DNA of 6,297 nucleotides. It comes from CAMDWQ01 sp964543965 (GTDB lineage Bacteria > Omnitrophota > Gorgyraeia > 2-02-FULL-51-18). Below the pieces are notes generated by a model. The model was given only the letters and a program-made list of their open reading frames with translations. It did not search any database and had not been told where the DNA came from. Location of the stretch: NCBI GenBank assembly GCA_964543965.1, contig CAZJAX010000104.1:1-6297 (forward strand). Direction: 5' to 3'. Made by a program: the position numbers and the translations under genes. Of the stretch, positions 1-6,015 are shown in pieces. Positions within the stretch are counted from its first letter, which is position 1. Each line of letters starts with the position of its first letter.

Positions 1-3000
1 TTGATCCTAAAGTTGGAAGCGGACTCTGTGTACACATTGTTTGTGTCTGAATCGAGGGCCACCTTGATCCTGTAGTTCAGCGCAGGAGCCTGAGGCGTCG
101 TTGCGCAAGGCCAGGTCCATCCGTCTGCGCCGGCGACAGCCGCCTGCTGATGGAGCAGCGTCGGAAACGTCGCGCCGCCGTCAGAGGAAAGATAGATATT
201 GGTCTGGTCGCCGGTATAGGTACCGTGCAGGTACCAGCTGATGGCGATATCCTGATGGTAGTTGTACACCTCGCCGCCGGCAGGAATAAGGTTGTCGTAT
301 TCGCCGAGGACGCGAAAGCCGGTATCCGAAGAATCGGTCACGTTGGAATTCGAACCGATGCCGGTATGCGTCACCCGGATCTTTGCGGTCGTGCTTGCGG
401 CAATGGAGTCCGCGATCGGGTTCCAAGTATAGCTGCCGGCCGTGTTGGGGGTCACATTGTCGGCGGTCGTCGACGACACGATCGTGATGGTGTCTCCTGC
501 GAATGTCCCGCTCTTGGAATACTCCACCTTGACCGTGTTCGGGCTCAATGCGCCGGTAAGGCTCCAAGTGACCGTGTGCTGATCATCCACCCGCAGAATT
601 TCTCCGCCGTTGGGCGACGTCAATGAGATCTTGGGCAAAACCGTGAAATCGCTCGGCGACGTGCTCGAAACAGTGACGTCGGACTCGCTGATGATGCGCA
701 CTTTAGTCGTCGCAGAGCTCACCGATACCGGAATGTTGTATGTGCGCGCGACTGTTCCGGTCGCTCCGCCTGCGCCGTTGCCCGTCGTGCCGTTGAGGGT
801 GAAATTGTTCGCATCCACGACCGTGATAGTCCAGTAGCCGTTGGCGGCGGTGTTCGTCGTGTGACCGGTGACAGCGACCGTGTTTCCGGTGGAATAACCG
901 TGCGCCGTGCACTGGATGTTGATCGGCGAAGCGTTTGTCGAAGATACGATGTTCTTTGTCGCCTCGGTGCCGTAAGAACCTGTGCCGGCGGATCCGTGTG
1001 AAACCCCTGTCGCGAAATCTGTCCAGCTCGCATGTCCCGCATCCGTAGAGTATTGAAGCTTGACCGTGCCCCAGGTTCCGTCTGCGCCGTCGCCTTTATA
1101 AGTCCAGGTGATGTTCCATGGCGTTTGGTTGATGTCCACTTCACCTCCGACAGGACGCGTGATGCTGATAACGCGCTTGATCGAAAAGTTCGAAGCGGAC
1201 TGGGAAGTGACGTTGGTGTCGCTGTTGGAAACGAGCTTGATCTTGAACTGCGTGCCGATCAGCGTGTCCGGTATGGCCCAGCTCCAGGAACCCGTGCCGC
1301 TGAAGGGACCGCCGCTGCCCACCGAGGCCGTGGCATTCAAAACGTTGGCCGGGTCCGGGAAAGTGGAGCCGCCGTCGCTGGAATAAAGGATCTTCACGGT
1401 GCCCCAGCCGGTCTCGCCCGTATAATTCCAGGTAATGTTGTGCGTAGACTCGGCATCCCAGGATTCGCCCCCGACCGGCGAGGTAAGCGTAATACTGCGG
1501 ATAATGGAAAAAGGCACGTTGGAAGCATCGCTTTTCCGGGGATCGGTCAGACCGGACATGGAAGCGTCGGTATCCACCAGGCGGATCAATGTATTCGTGC
1601 CGAGATAGTCGGGCACTCTCAGCTTGACCGTACCCGTTGAAAGCGTCGCCCCCGTGCAAGGAGAGCCTCCGCCATCACCGCAGTCAGTCGAGCCGAAATC
1701 GTTGTAGCTGGAGCCGCCATTGGTGGAATATTGAAGCTTCCATGCATGAGATGCCACGTCGGCCGAATTCTTCCAGTTGACATCATAAGAGGTTCCGACG
1801 ACCCACGAAACTGCGGTGTTGGGCTGAGTCAGGGTCACCGGCGGAAATTCGTAGTACATATAGTTGATATCCGCCTGGATGTTGGGCATCGCCGAGCCGT
1901 TCCTCAGCGTCCAAAGATCCGTCGAATTGTAGAAATTGAATTGGAACCCGAGATCCGGCACATAGGTGGTCGTCGTGGTGCCGCCTCCCTCCCAGGACAT
2001 CAGAAGCGGCGTGCGATTGATGTTCACGCTGGATACCTGGCTGACGACCGCCGGATAAATATAACCCGAGACGCCGCCGACGCCGTTACCGACGCTGTTG
2101 GTCCCGTCGAGATTCAGGAGCTGAAAAGTATTGGCAGTTCGGCCGCCGACCTTCCAAGTGCCGTTGGCCGCCGTGTTCTTCGTATCAGAGCTTATATTCA
2201 CTACATCATCATACTGCAGACCCTGGTTGTTGCGCGTCACGACGATCGGCGTGGCGTTCGTGCTGGATGTGATGGCCAGCCGGTTTCCCTGGCGCGAGAT
2301 CGTGCCCGTGGCGCCGCCGACGCCGTTGCCGGTGCTGTTGGCGCCGGCGAGAGTGGTCAGCTGAAACGTGTTTGCGGTCTGCCCCGCGACCTTCCAAATG
2401 CCGTTGGCATTGGTATTGGTCGCGTGATCGTAAATACGGACGATGTCGCCGTTGGCGAAGCCGTGCGCCGTGGAAGTCACGACGATCGGAGTCGCATTGG
2501 TCGAAGATGTGATGGTTTTGGTCGTCGGCGCCGTCACATGGACACCCGTGATCAGATCATTGGTATCGCCATAGCCCAGGTTGCCGCGCACAAGCATCAC
2601 GGCGCCGGTCGCGCCGCCATTGCCGTTGCCGGTAACGCCGTCCACGGTGAACGTATCCGTGTCCACGACCGTGATCGTGCGCGAAGCGCCGTTGATCGCC
2701 GTGTTGGTCGCATGGTTCATGATCTTTACGACATCGCCGGTCCTGAAACCGTGCGCCGTCGCCGTGTTGACCACCGAGGGATTGGCGTTGGTCGAAGATG
2801 AGATCGAAGTGGTGGCGCCTTCTTTAAAATCCACGACGTACCAGCGGACCGTGACTTCTGTCAAATTGGTCGTCGGGCCATACTCGCGGACGAAGGTCAG
2901 CGTCGAGTCATTGGTGATAGTGCCGCGCACGTACATCATCGAGTCCTGGCCGTTGACGGCCGTGTTGGGATTGACGCCGAAGAAAAGCATGGCATTCTCG

Positions 3001-3755
3001 CCTGAGCTCGACAGGTTGACCGTAGATGTGACCGTTTGATTGGTCTGGTTGGAGGCCGGATCCGGGAACTGCACGGTGCCGGTCTGAACATTCACATCGG
3101 TCAGGAATTCAATGACCTGCCAGACGATCTGCATGTTCTTCGAAGAGCTCGAGTTGTCCCCGCGCGTCATCGTCATCTGGCTGTTGTTCGGGAAAGAGGC
3201 GTTGATGAAGAAAAGGTCGGACAGTTCATTGTCGTTGGCGTTTTGGCCGAACGCCGCCTTCGTGAAAATGATCGGTACCGCCTTGCTCGAGTTGGTCAGC
3301 GGAGTGAAAAGATCGATGGTTTTCGACATGCCGCTCGGATTGTTGGCGGCGGCCAAGCTCGAGATGCCGCGCTGGACCGATACACCGTCTTCAAACTCGA
3401 TGATCTGCCAGGACACGGATGCATAGGAGCTTGCGCCCGCGCGGTCGATGAAGATCGTCTGATTGTCTTCGAATTGCACGGTGAAGAATGAGTTTTGGTC
3501 GCGGTCCGGATTGATCAGCGACGGGTCGGTGCTGGCATAGCAGAGAGCGATGGCCTTCGCGGAATTGACGACGCCCCCGATATCCACGGAAATGGCCGTA
3601 TCGTCCGCGTCGAAATTGGTCACGCCGCGATAGACTTTCTTGATCTGCGCGGCTTCCGCATCTTTCGGCAGACACATCGAAAAAGCCGCGAAAGCCAGCG
3701 CCGCCAGCGCCGGCATCCATATGCGGTTCTTTGATCCGTGTCTAGGGCTTGTCAT
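1..3755 (-). CDS. Giant secreted multi-repeat surface protein (5' part, runs off the window)
   Basis: An uninterrupted minus-strand frame runs from ATG at 3755-3753 to the window edge: 1251 codons and no stop. The start is supported by GAGGAG at 3766-3761 and by an ATGA overlap with the upstream stop. Residues 1-36 form a signal peptide: a basic start, hydrophobic core MPALAALAFAAFSMCL and likely cleavage at AEA/A. Then come three related N-terminal repeats (about 40-312), three E1-FCCH-like repeats (318-388, 414-488, 495-566), an unrecognised stretch (569-637) and five KNH/Ig-like repeats (638 to the edge), the third interrupted by a fourth FCCH-like repeat (936-1004). These modules are common in extracellular, adhesin-like and phage-tail proteins; no catalytic motif is visible. 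The protein is low in Cys and rich in Thr, Ser, Asn and Gly. I infer an exported structural or adhesive protein. The C-terminus, which would show the anchoring or secretion route, is missing. Confidence 0.93.
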   Translation of the reverse strand, partial: MTSPRHGSKNRIWMPALAALAFAAFSMCLPKDAEAAQIKKVYRGVTNFDADDTAISVDIGGVVNSAKAIALCYASTDPSLINPDRDQNSFFTVQFEDNQTIFIDRAGASSYASVSWQIIEFEDGVSVQRGISSLAAANNPSGMSKTIDLFTPLTNSSKAVPIIFTKAAFGQNANDNELSDLFFINASFPNNSQMTMTRGDNSSSSKNMQIVWQVIEFLTDVNVQTGTVQFPDPASNQTNQTVTSTVNLSSSGENAMLFFGVNPNTAVNGQDSMMYVRGTITNDSTLTFVREYGPTTNLTEVTVRWYVVDFKEGATTSISSSTNANPSVVNTATAHGFRTGDVVKIMNHATNTAINGASRTITVVDTDTFTVDGVTGNGNGGATGAVMLVRGNLGYGDTNDLITGVHVTAPTTKTITSSTNATPIVVTSTAHGFANGDIVRIYDHATNTNANGIWKVAGQTANTFQLTTLAGANSTGNGVGGATGTISRQGNRLAITSSTNATPIVVTRNNQGLQYDDVVNISSDTKNTAANGTWKVGGRTANTFQLLNLDGTNSVGNGVGGVSGYIYPAVVSQVSSVNINRTPLLMSWEGGGTTTTTYVPDLGFQFNFYNSTDLWTLRNGSAMPNIQADINYMYYEFPPVTLTQPNTAVSWVVGTSYDVNWKNSADVASHAWKLQYSTNGGSSYNDFGSTDCGDGGGSPCTGATLSTGTVKLRVPDYLGTNTLIRLVDTDASMSGLTDPRKSDASNVPFSIIRSITLTSPVGGESWDAESTHNITWNYTGETGWGTVKILYSSDGGSTFPDPANVLNATASVGSGGPFSGTGSWSWAIPDTLIGTQFKIKLVSNSDTNVTSQSASNFSIKRVISITRPVGGEVDINQTPWNITWTYKGDGADGTWGTVKLQYSTDAGHASWTDFATGVSHGSAGTGSYGTEATKNIVSSTNASPINIQCTAHGYSTGNTVAVTGHTTNTAANGYWTITVVDANNFTLNGTTGNGAGGATGTVARTYNIPVSVSSATTKVRIISESDVTVSSTSPSDFTVLPKISLTSPNGGEILRVDDQHTVTWSLTGALSPNTVKVEYSKSGTFAGDTITIVSSTTADNVTPNTAGSYTWNPIADSIAASTTAKIRVTHTGIGSNSNVTDSSDTGFRVLGEYDNLIPAGGEVYNYHQDIAISWYLHGTYTGDQTNIYLSSDGGATFPTLLHQQAAVAGADGWTWPCATTPQAPALNYRIKVALDSDTNNVYTESASNFRI
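3..1844 (-). repeat. Five Kre9/KNH-like Ig-fold repeats
   Basis: Residues 638-752, 754-860, 863-1039, 1042-1150 and 1153 onward carry a repeated pattern: TSPxGGExW or a variant, then a strand ending in ITW or VTW, then VKIxYSxDGGSTF, a GSWSW-IP strand, (K/R)IK(L/V)xS or an equivalent such as KVRIIS, and a final SxSxNFxI. This matches the Ser/Thr-rich KNH-like domain seen in many bacterial exported proteins. The first copy is the most diverged at its start (TLTQPNTAVSWVVG) and carries a possible Cys pair (691 and 699). The fifth is cut by the window edge, so further copies may lie beyond it. Confidence 0.8.
744..950 (-). repeat. Fourth E1-FCCH-like repeat, nested inside a KNH-like domain
   Basis: Residues 936-1004 show the full module: SSTNASPINI, then AHGYSTGNTV, NTAANGYWTI, DANNFTLNG and GNGAGGATG. 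It is separated from the other three copies by about 370 residues and lies between the two halves of the third KNH-like repeat. The Ig-like domain resumes directly afterwards with YNIPVSVSSATTKVRIIS, matching the strand that follows GSW or GSY in neighbouring repeats. Confidence 0.7.
2058..2804 (-). repeat. Three tandem E1-FCCH-like beta repeats
   Basis: Residues 318-388, 414-488 and 495-566 of the giant protein are three copies of a module of about 70 residues. The shared features are an opening TSSTNATPIVV-type strand, AHGFxxGDxV, a short NTxANGxWKV segment, a TANTFQL-type strand and a closing GNGxGGATG turn. The pattern resembles the E1 FCCH-like module that recurs in phage tail and bacterial extracellular proteins. 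The third copy lacks AHGF (it reads NNQGLQYDDVV), so it has diverged at the turn. Spacers between copies are 25 and 6 residues. The high similarity of copies 2 and 3 (same TSSTNATPIVVT start and GNGVGG end) points to recent internal duplication. Confidence 0.75.
2820..3638 (-). repeat. Three unrecognised N-terminal beta repeats ending in a WQxIEF-like motif
   Basis: Residues about 40-134, 145-232 and 240-312 of the giant protein look like diverged copies of one 75-95 residue module. Each begins with an alternating polar/hydrophobic strand, has a middle strand with a pattern like TFxR or TMTR, and closes with a Trp-containing strand: SWQIIEFEDGVSVQ (115-128), VWQVIEFLTDVNVQ (211-224) and RWYVVDFKEG (304-313). 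The first two copies continue with VQ-x-G. I do not recognise the family. The placement directly after the signal peptide suggests an N-terminal head or a domain for attachment to a partner. Confidence 0.6.
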
Positions 3756-4444
3756 GCCTTCTCCTCTGCGCCGGCCTCTTCACCCGCGTCCGGCGCTTCG
3801 GCCGAAAGCGCCTCCTTCGGAGCTTTCCCTGTAAGGGTTACGGTCTTAAGTATTCTTTTGGATCCATCCTTCAATTGTTTATAGGTCACTGTCACCAAGT
3901 CGCCGGATTCAAGCTCGGAAAGCGATTTGACTCCCGAGAGGGCCGTCTTCGAATTGAGCTCAAACCATCCTTCACGCATACCCAGCTTTGGATCCTCGCC
4001 GTACTCGACCGCGAGACCCACATTGTTGCGGCCCGAGACGGCTCCCTTGAGGCTGTACACTTTCCCCTCGGCCTTTTCATCCTCTTCCGAAACCGAGAGC
4101 AGCACGGTCTTCTTTTCCTTCTTGAGAGTTTTAGCGGCGGTCTTCACGGCTTCCTGCTTTTTGCGTTCGACAGGCGTCTGTGTCTGCTTCTCGCCTTCTT
4201 TGCTGACCAATTTGGCCGGCTCGGCCGCCGAGACCAAGGTCTTTGTATCCGCCGCGGATGCTTCGCCCGCGACACAGAGAAAACCCAATACAAAAACCGT
4301 CAGATGCGAATAAAAACGGATCAAAAATTTATGCACAGCTTTCGGATTGGCTGCAAGCCAATGATTGACGACGATCCTCGGAATATAGATGCCCTCTTTT
4401 TGTCCGAGACGCATTCTCTTTTTCAGGGAAAGGGCTTTTTTCAT
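3752..4444 (-). CDS. Exported protein with one small beta domain and charged linkers
   Basis: 230 residues from ATG 4444-4442, which overlaps the upstream TGA (ATGA); the stop overlaps the next gene's ATG in the same way. The open frame extends upstream to 4774 but lies inside the preceding gene there, so the overlap start is preferred. No good Shine-Dalgarno precedes it (GGGGGCGACCCA), consistent with translational coupling. A hydrophobic segment near residues 44-60 ends at EASA/AD, a signal peptidase I-like site after an unusually long n-region of about 40 residues. A Lys/Glu/Ala-rich linker follows (65-125), then a compact beta domain at 127-207 with KVYSLKGAVSG, WFELNSKT, LSELESGDLVTVTYKQ and GSKRILKTVTL, and an Ala/Glu tail. 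The domain recalls small OB-like exported domains of the DUF5666 type, but I cannot assign a family. It probably acts in the envelope with its two neighbours. Confidence 0.9.
   Translation of the reverse strand: MKKALSLKKRMRLGQKEGIYIPRIVVNHWLAANPKAVHKFLIRFYSHLTVFVLGFLCVAGEASAADTKTLVSAAEPAKLVSKEGEKQTQTPVERKKQEAVKTAAKTLKKEKKTVLLSVSEEDEKAEGKVYSLKGAVSGRNNVGLAVEYGEDPKLGMREGWFELNSKTALSGVKSLSELESGDLVTVTYKQLKDGSKRILKTVTLTGKAPKEALSAEAPDAGEEAGAEEKA
3761..3766 (-). promoter_or_regulatory. Ribosome-binding site of the giant protein gene
   Basis: On the minus strand the bases read GAGGAG followed by AAGGC and ATG. This near-consensus site, 5 bases from the start, lies inside the last codons of the upstream gene. 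It supports the ATG at 3755 over the internal ATG at 3716, which would leave a shorter signal peptide n-region without an obvious site. Confidence 0.8.
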
Positions 4445-5655
4445 TGGGTCGCCCCCGCGGCTTTCAAATAAGACCAGCCGACACTGAAAAAGGAAAAATC
4501 CCGCGGTGACTGTCCCGCGGGACGGAAACTTAAGACGCCCTTCATGGCGTCCCCTTTCCAGTCGCCGCGCCAGTTGGCGCTGTCGCCGTTCGGGTTGGAC
4601 TGTATCGTTTCCCAGCTCGTCAAGCCGCTTCCCTGGTCGCTGAGAGAATAATTTGTGGGAAGGAATCCCTTGGCTGCCAGATAGGTGGAATACACTTTGC
4701 CGTTCCGGAAGATCACCCGGTCGCGGATAGGAGCCTCTTTGGCCCCTGAGACGGGAACCATGTCGATCTCCCATTCCGTACCTTCAAGCTCGCTTAATGA
4801 GAGCGGATTCAGATTCTGAAATTTTATCTTCTCGCTGAACTCCGCTTCCTTTTTTTCAAGAAGCGCTGCGTACTTATTTTCAAGCGAAACCTTGCTGATA
4901 TATAGATAAACCGAAGACGATGTTGCCAAAAGAATGAAAGCGCCTATCGCCACTACGACCGTTCTTGAAGGTTTTACAGCCGCCGTCTGTTTGACAGCCG
5001 CAGCCTCCCTTTGCTCGACATGCTGCTGAATACGGCTTCTGACCTGCTTGACGAAAGCCTCGGAGCCGAGAACGGATCCGCGTTTTAGGCACTTCTCAAG
5101 ATCTTCGATCTCCTTCTTGTCGCCCTGGAGACAGTAGCGTTCGTAAGCTTTTTTATCGTCCTTGTCTTTGAGGAACGAAAGGACCTCTCTGACTTCCTCG
5201 TCAAGCGCCGGACCCGCGGGATTCTGCCCAAGGGTATAGACCTGGTAGCTGTGGTATGGATATTCGGGAAATGCCGAGCCCGGCATCTGGTGAACAAAGC
5301 GCGACATCTGCAGCAGATACATCGCCTTCTCGACAAGCACTGAGCGGAAGCGGGACTCAAATAAGTGGCCGCGCCGGTTGTAACGTCCGTTAAAATATTT
5401 CGTATAAAGGGAATTCAGGTCATGCATGATCTGCGAGATCGTAGCATCATCCCCTGTTTCAATAAGGAGAGATAGGCGGTCCGGAAGGAGGCAATAAGAG
5501 TACAGCTTAAATTTATGCTGGCTCTTATATTTGGTCAGGAGTTCAAGGTACATGGTGTAGTCCGCCTTTTCCTTAAATATATCCTGATGCTGTGAACCTT
5601 TGGCAGCGACATAGTAAACTGCCGTTTCAACGTGAATTCTTGGCAACCTGGGCAT
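4441..5655 (-). CDS. Membrane-anchored, catalytically degenerate IS200/RAYT-like (Y1 HUH) transposase-domain protein
   Basis: 404 residues; the start at 5655 has AGAGGA just upstream. Residues 1-142 follow the Y1 transposase/REP-associated (RAYT) pattern: MPRLPRI, VYYVAAKG, DIF, LYSYCLLPD, LYTKYFN, RRGHLFESRFRSVLVEK, YLLQMSRF. The HUH motif, normally PNHxHLL or PDHLH, reads PDRLSLL (59-64), so both metal-binding histidines are gone. The catalytic Tyr of the RYIxxNP motif is Phe120 (RFVHQMP). Residues 143-230 are charged and helical, 232-253 form one transmembrane helix preceded by Lys/Arg (cytoplasmic N-terminus predicted), and 254-283 may be coiled coil. Residues 288-404 are an unrecognised extracytoplasmic domain with EGTEWEIDMV, VIFRNGKVYS and WRGDWKGDAMKGVLSF, perhaps a lipocalin-like barrel. 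First gene of the riboswitch-led operon. I infer a domesticated nucleic-acid-binding or scaffold domain, not an active transposase. Confidence 0.93.
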   Translation of the reverse strand: MPRLPRIHVETAVYYVAAKGSQHQDIFKEKADYTMYLELLTKYKSQHKFKLYSYCLLPDRLSLLIETGDDATISQIMHDLNSLYTKYFNGRYNRRGHLFESRFRSVLVEKAMYLLQMSRFVHQMPGSAFPEYPYHSYQVYTLGQNPAGPALDEEVREVLSFLKDKDDKKAYERYCLQGDKKEIEDLEKCLKRGSVLGSEAFVKQVRSRIQQHVEQREAAAVKQTAAVKPSRTVVVAIGAFILLATSSSVYLYISKVSLENKYAALLEKKEAEFSEKIKFQNLNPLSLSELEGTEWEIDMVPVSGAKEAPIRDRVIFRNGKVYSTYLAAKGFLPTNYSLSDQGSGLTSWETIQSNPNGDSANWRGDWKGDAMKGVLSFRPAGQSPRDFSFFSVGWSYLKAAGATQ

Positions 5656-5659
5656 TTAT

Positions 5660-5665
5660 TCCTCT
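5660..5665 (-). promoter_or_regulatory. Ribosome-binding site of the operon's first gene
   Basis: AGAGGA followed by ATAA and ATG on the minus strand. It lies 20 bases after the end of the leader hairpin and fixes the start at 5655. Confidence 0.75.
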
Positions 5666-5685
5666 AATTTCCTTGATTTCAACAT

Positions 5686-5734
5686 AAAGTGCCAGGTACC
5701 TAAGCCCCATTTTAACCTCTGTGCCTGGCACTTT
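5686..5734 (-). repeat. Leader hairpin built from GTGCCAGGCAC palindromes (REP-like)
   Basis: The arms at 5686-5699 (AAAGTGCCAGGTAC) and 5721-5734 (GTGCCTGGCACTTT) pair over 14 bases with one mismatch (U-G on the plus strand, A-C on the minus strand), leaving a 21-base loop. The right arm contains a self-palindrome, GTGCCTGGCAC (5721-5731). The same core forms the terminator stem next to it. Paired palindromes beside a RAYT-like gene are typical of REP elements, although I see no GTAG or GGAG guide tetranucleotide. The hairpin lies in the transcribed leader between terminator and start codon, so it could also affect mRNA stability or translation. Confidence 0.7.
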
Positions 5735-5740
5735 TGCCGT

Positions 5741-5778
5741 AAAACAAAAAAAACCAGGCACCAACCGTGCCTGGTCTT
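5741..5778 (-). terminator. Intrinsic terminator, probable riboswitch expression platform
   Basis: On the minus strand the stem ACCAGGCAC (5775-5767) with loop GGTTG pairs perfectly with GTGCCTGGT (5761-5753), then runs directly into TTTTTTTGTTTT (5752-5741). The stem can extend to 12 pairs using A/U and G-U pairs at its base. It starts about 8-10 bases after the 3' side of the GEMM-I aptamer and precedes the operon, as expected for a transcription-terminating riboswitch. It could also stop read-through from the gene at 6016-6297. Confidence 0.85.
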
Positions 5779-5785
5779 AATATTT

Positions 5786-5866
5786 CGCGGCAACCTGCCA
5801 ATCCAACCTGATCAGGGGTGGATGCACGGCTTTGCGTCCCCGGGTTTCCCCGGGTTTGCTTTTGTC
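5786..5866 (-). promoter_or_regulatory. GEMM-I cyclic-dinucleotide riboswitch aptamer (c-di-GMP or 3',3'-cGAMP)
   Basis: On the minus strand the conserved GEMM-I elements occur in order: GCAAA (5859-5855), P2 stem CCCGGG (5854-5849) with GAAA tetraloop (5848-5845) and CCCGGG (5844-5839), then GACGCAAAGCC (5838-5828). P3 is closed by GCC/GGC (5830-5828 with 5799-5797) and extended by ATCCA/TGGAT. The 3' strand AGGTTGCCG (5796-5788) follows, and its TTGC pairs with GCAA to make P1. The A in GACGCA that stacks between the ligand bases (Vc2 A47) is present at 5833. The position equivalent to Vc2 G20, just before GCAAA, is A (5860), and C92 corresponds to C5789. The element sits between a promoter and a terminator upstream of the three-gene operon. 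The fold is confident; ligand identity and the ON/OFF sense are not. Confidence 0.88.
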
Positions 5867-5911
5867 ATAAATTGTCATCAAAAAGAGCGATACTTTACCA
5901 ATCCTACTTGA

Positions 5912-5940
5912 AATATACACTGCCCTGCGTTCGTTATCAA
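5912..5940 (-). promoter_or_regulatory. Sigma70-type promoter of the riboswitch-led operon
   Basis: Minus-strand TTGATA (5940-5935), an exact 17-base spacer and TATATT (5917-5912). Both hexamers differ by one base from consensus. Transcription would begin near 5905, about 45 bases before the conserved aptamer core. Confidence 0.7.
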
Positions 5941-6015
5941 GGGCTGGTCTAATTTTACTTCTGATAGATACCCCACTAGATAAATTTATGTTCGCTTAAC
6001 CTACAACGACATCAA
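5941..6015. other. AT-rich spacer without a recognised element
   Basis: This stretch separates the stop codon at 6016 from the promoter. It holds a 10-base AT palindrome (ATAAATTTAT, 5980-5989) but no stem followed by a T-run on the minus strand, so I see no dedicated terminator for the upstream gene. Confidence 0.5.

Noticed and set aside
1731..2801. Plus-strand open frame of 356 codons, and several shorter plus-strand frames across 150-3734
   Set aside because: They lie antisense to the continuous minus-strand gene with signal peptide and repeats. Their products are Arg/His/Gly/Val-rich without domains, as expected from reading GC-rich codons backwards.
58..2804. Internal repeats considered as a CRISPR array or DNA-level satellite
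   Set aside because: The periodicity is at protein level, in frame, with diverged nucleotide copies of 200-300 bases. There are no short identical repeats with unique spacers.
3749..4471. Plus-strand frame of 240 codons opposite the middle gene
   Set aside because: Shadow of the minus-strand coding sequence. No ribosome site or recognisable domain, and the minus-strand product has a signal peptide and operon context.
4445..4774. Upstream extension of the middle gene to 340 residues
   Set aside because: The extra 110 residues overlap the well-supported transposase-like gene in another frame, are Arg-rich and lack domains. The ATGA start fits the pattern of the next junction.
4441..5655. Active IS200/IS605 or RAYT mobile element
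   Set aside because: Both HUH histidines and the catalytic tyrosine are missing, the protein has a transmembrane fusion, and no flanking insertion-sequence ends or target-site signature were seen.
5922..5944. Inverted repeat GCCCT/AGGGC spanning the -35 box and spacer, considered as an operator
   Set aside because: Only 5 pairs with a 13-base gap and no second copy. Too short to claim as a regulator site.
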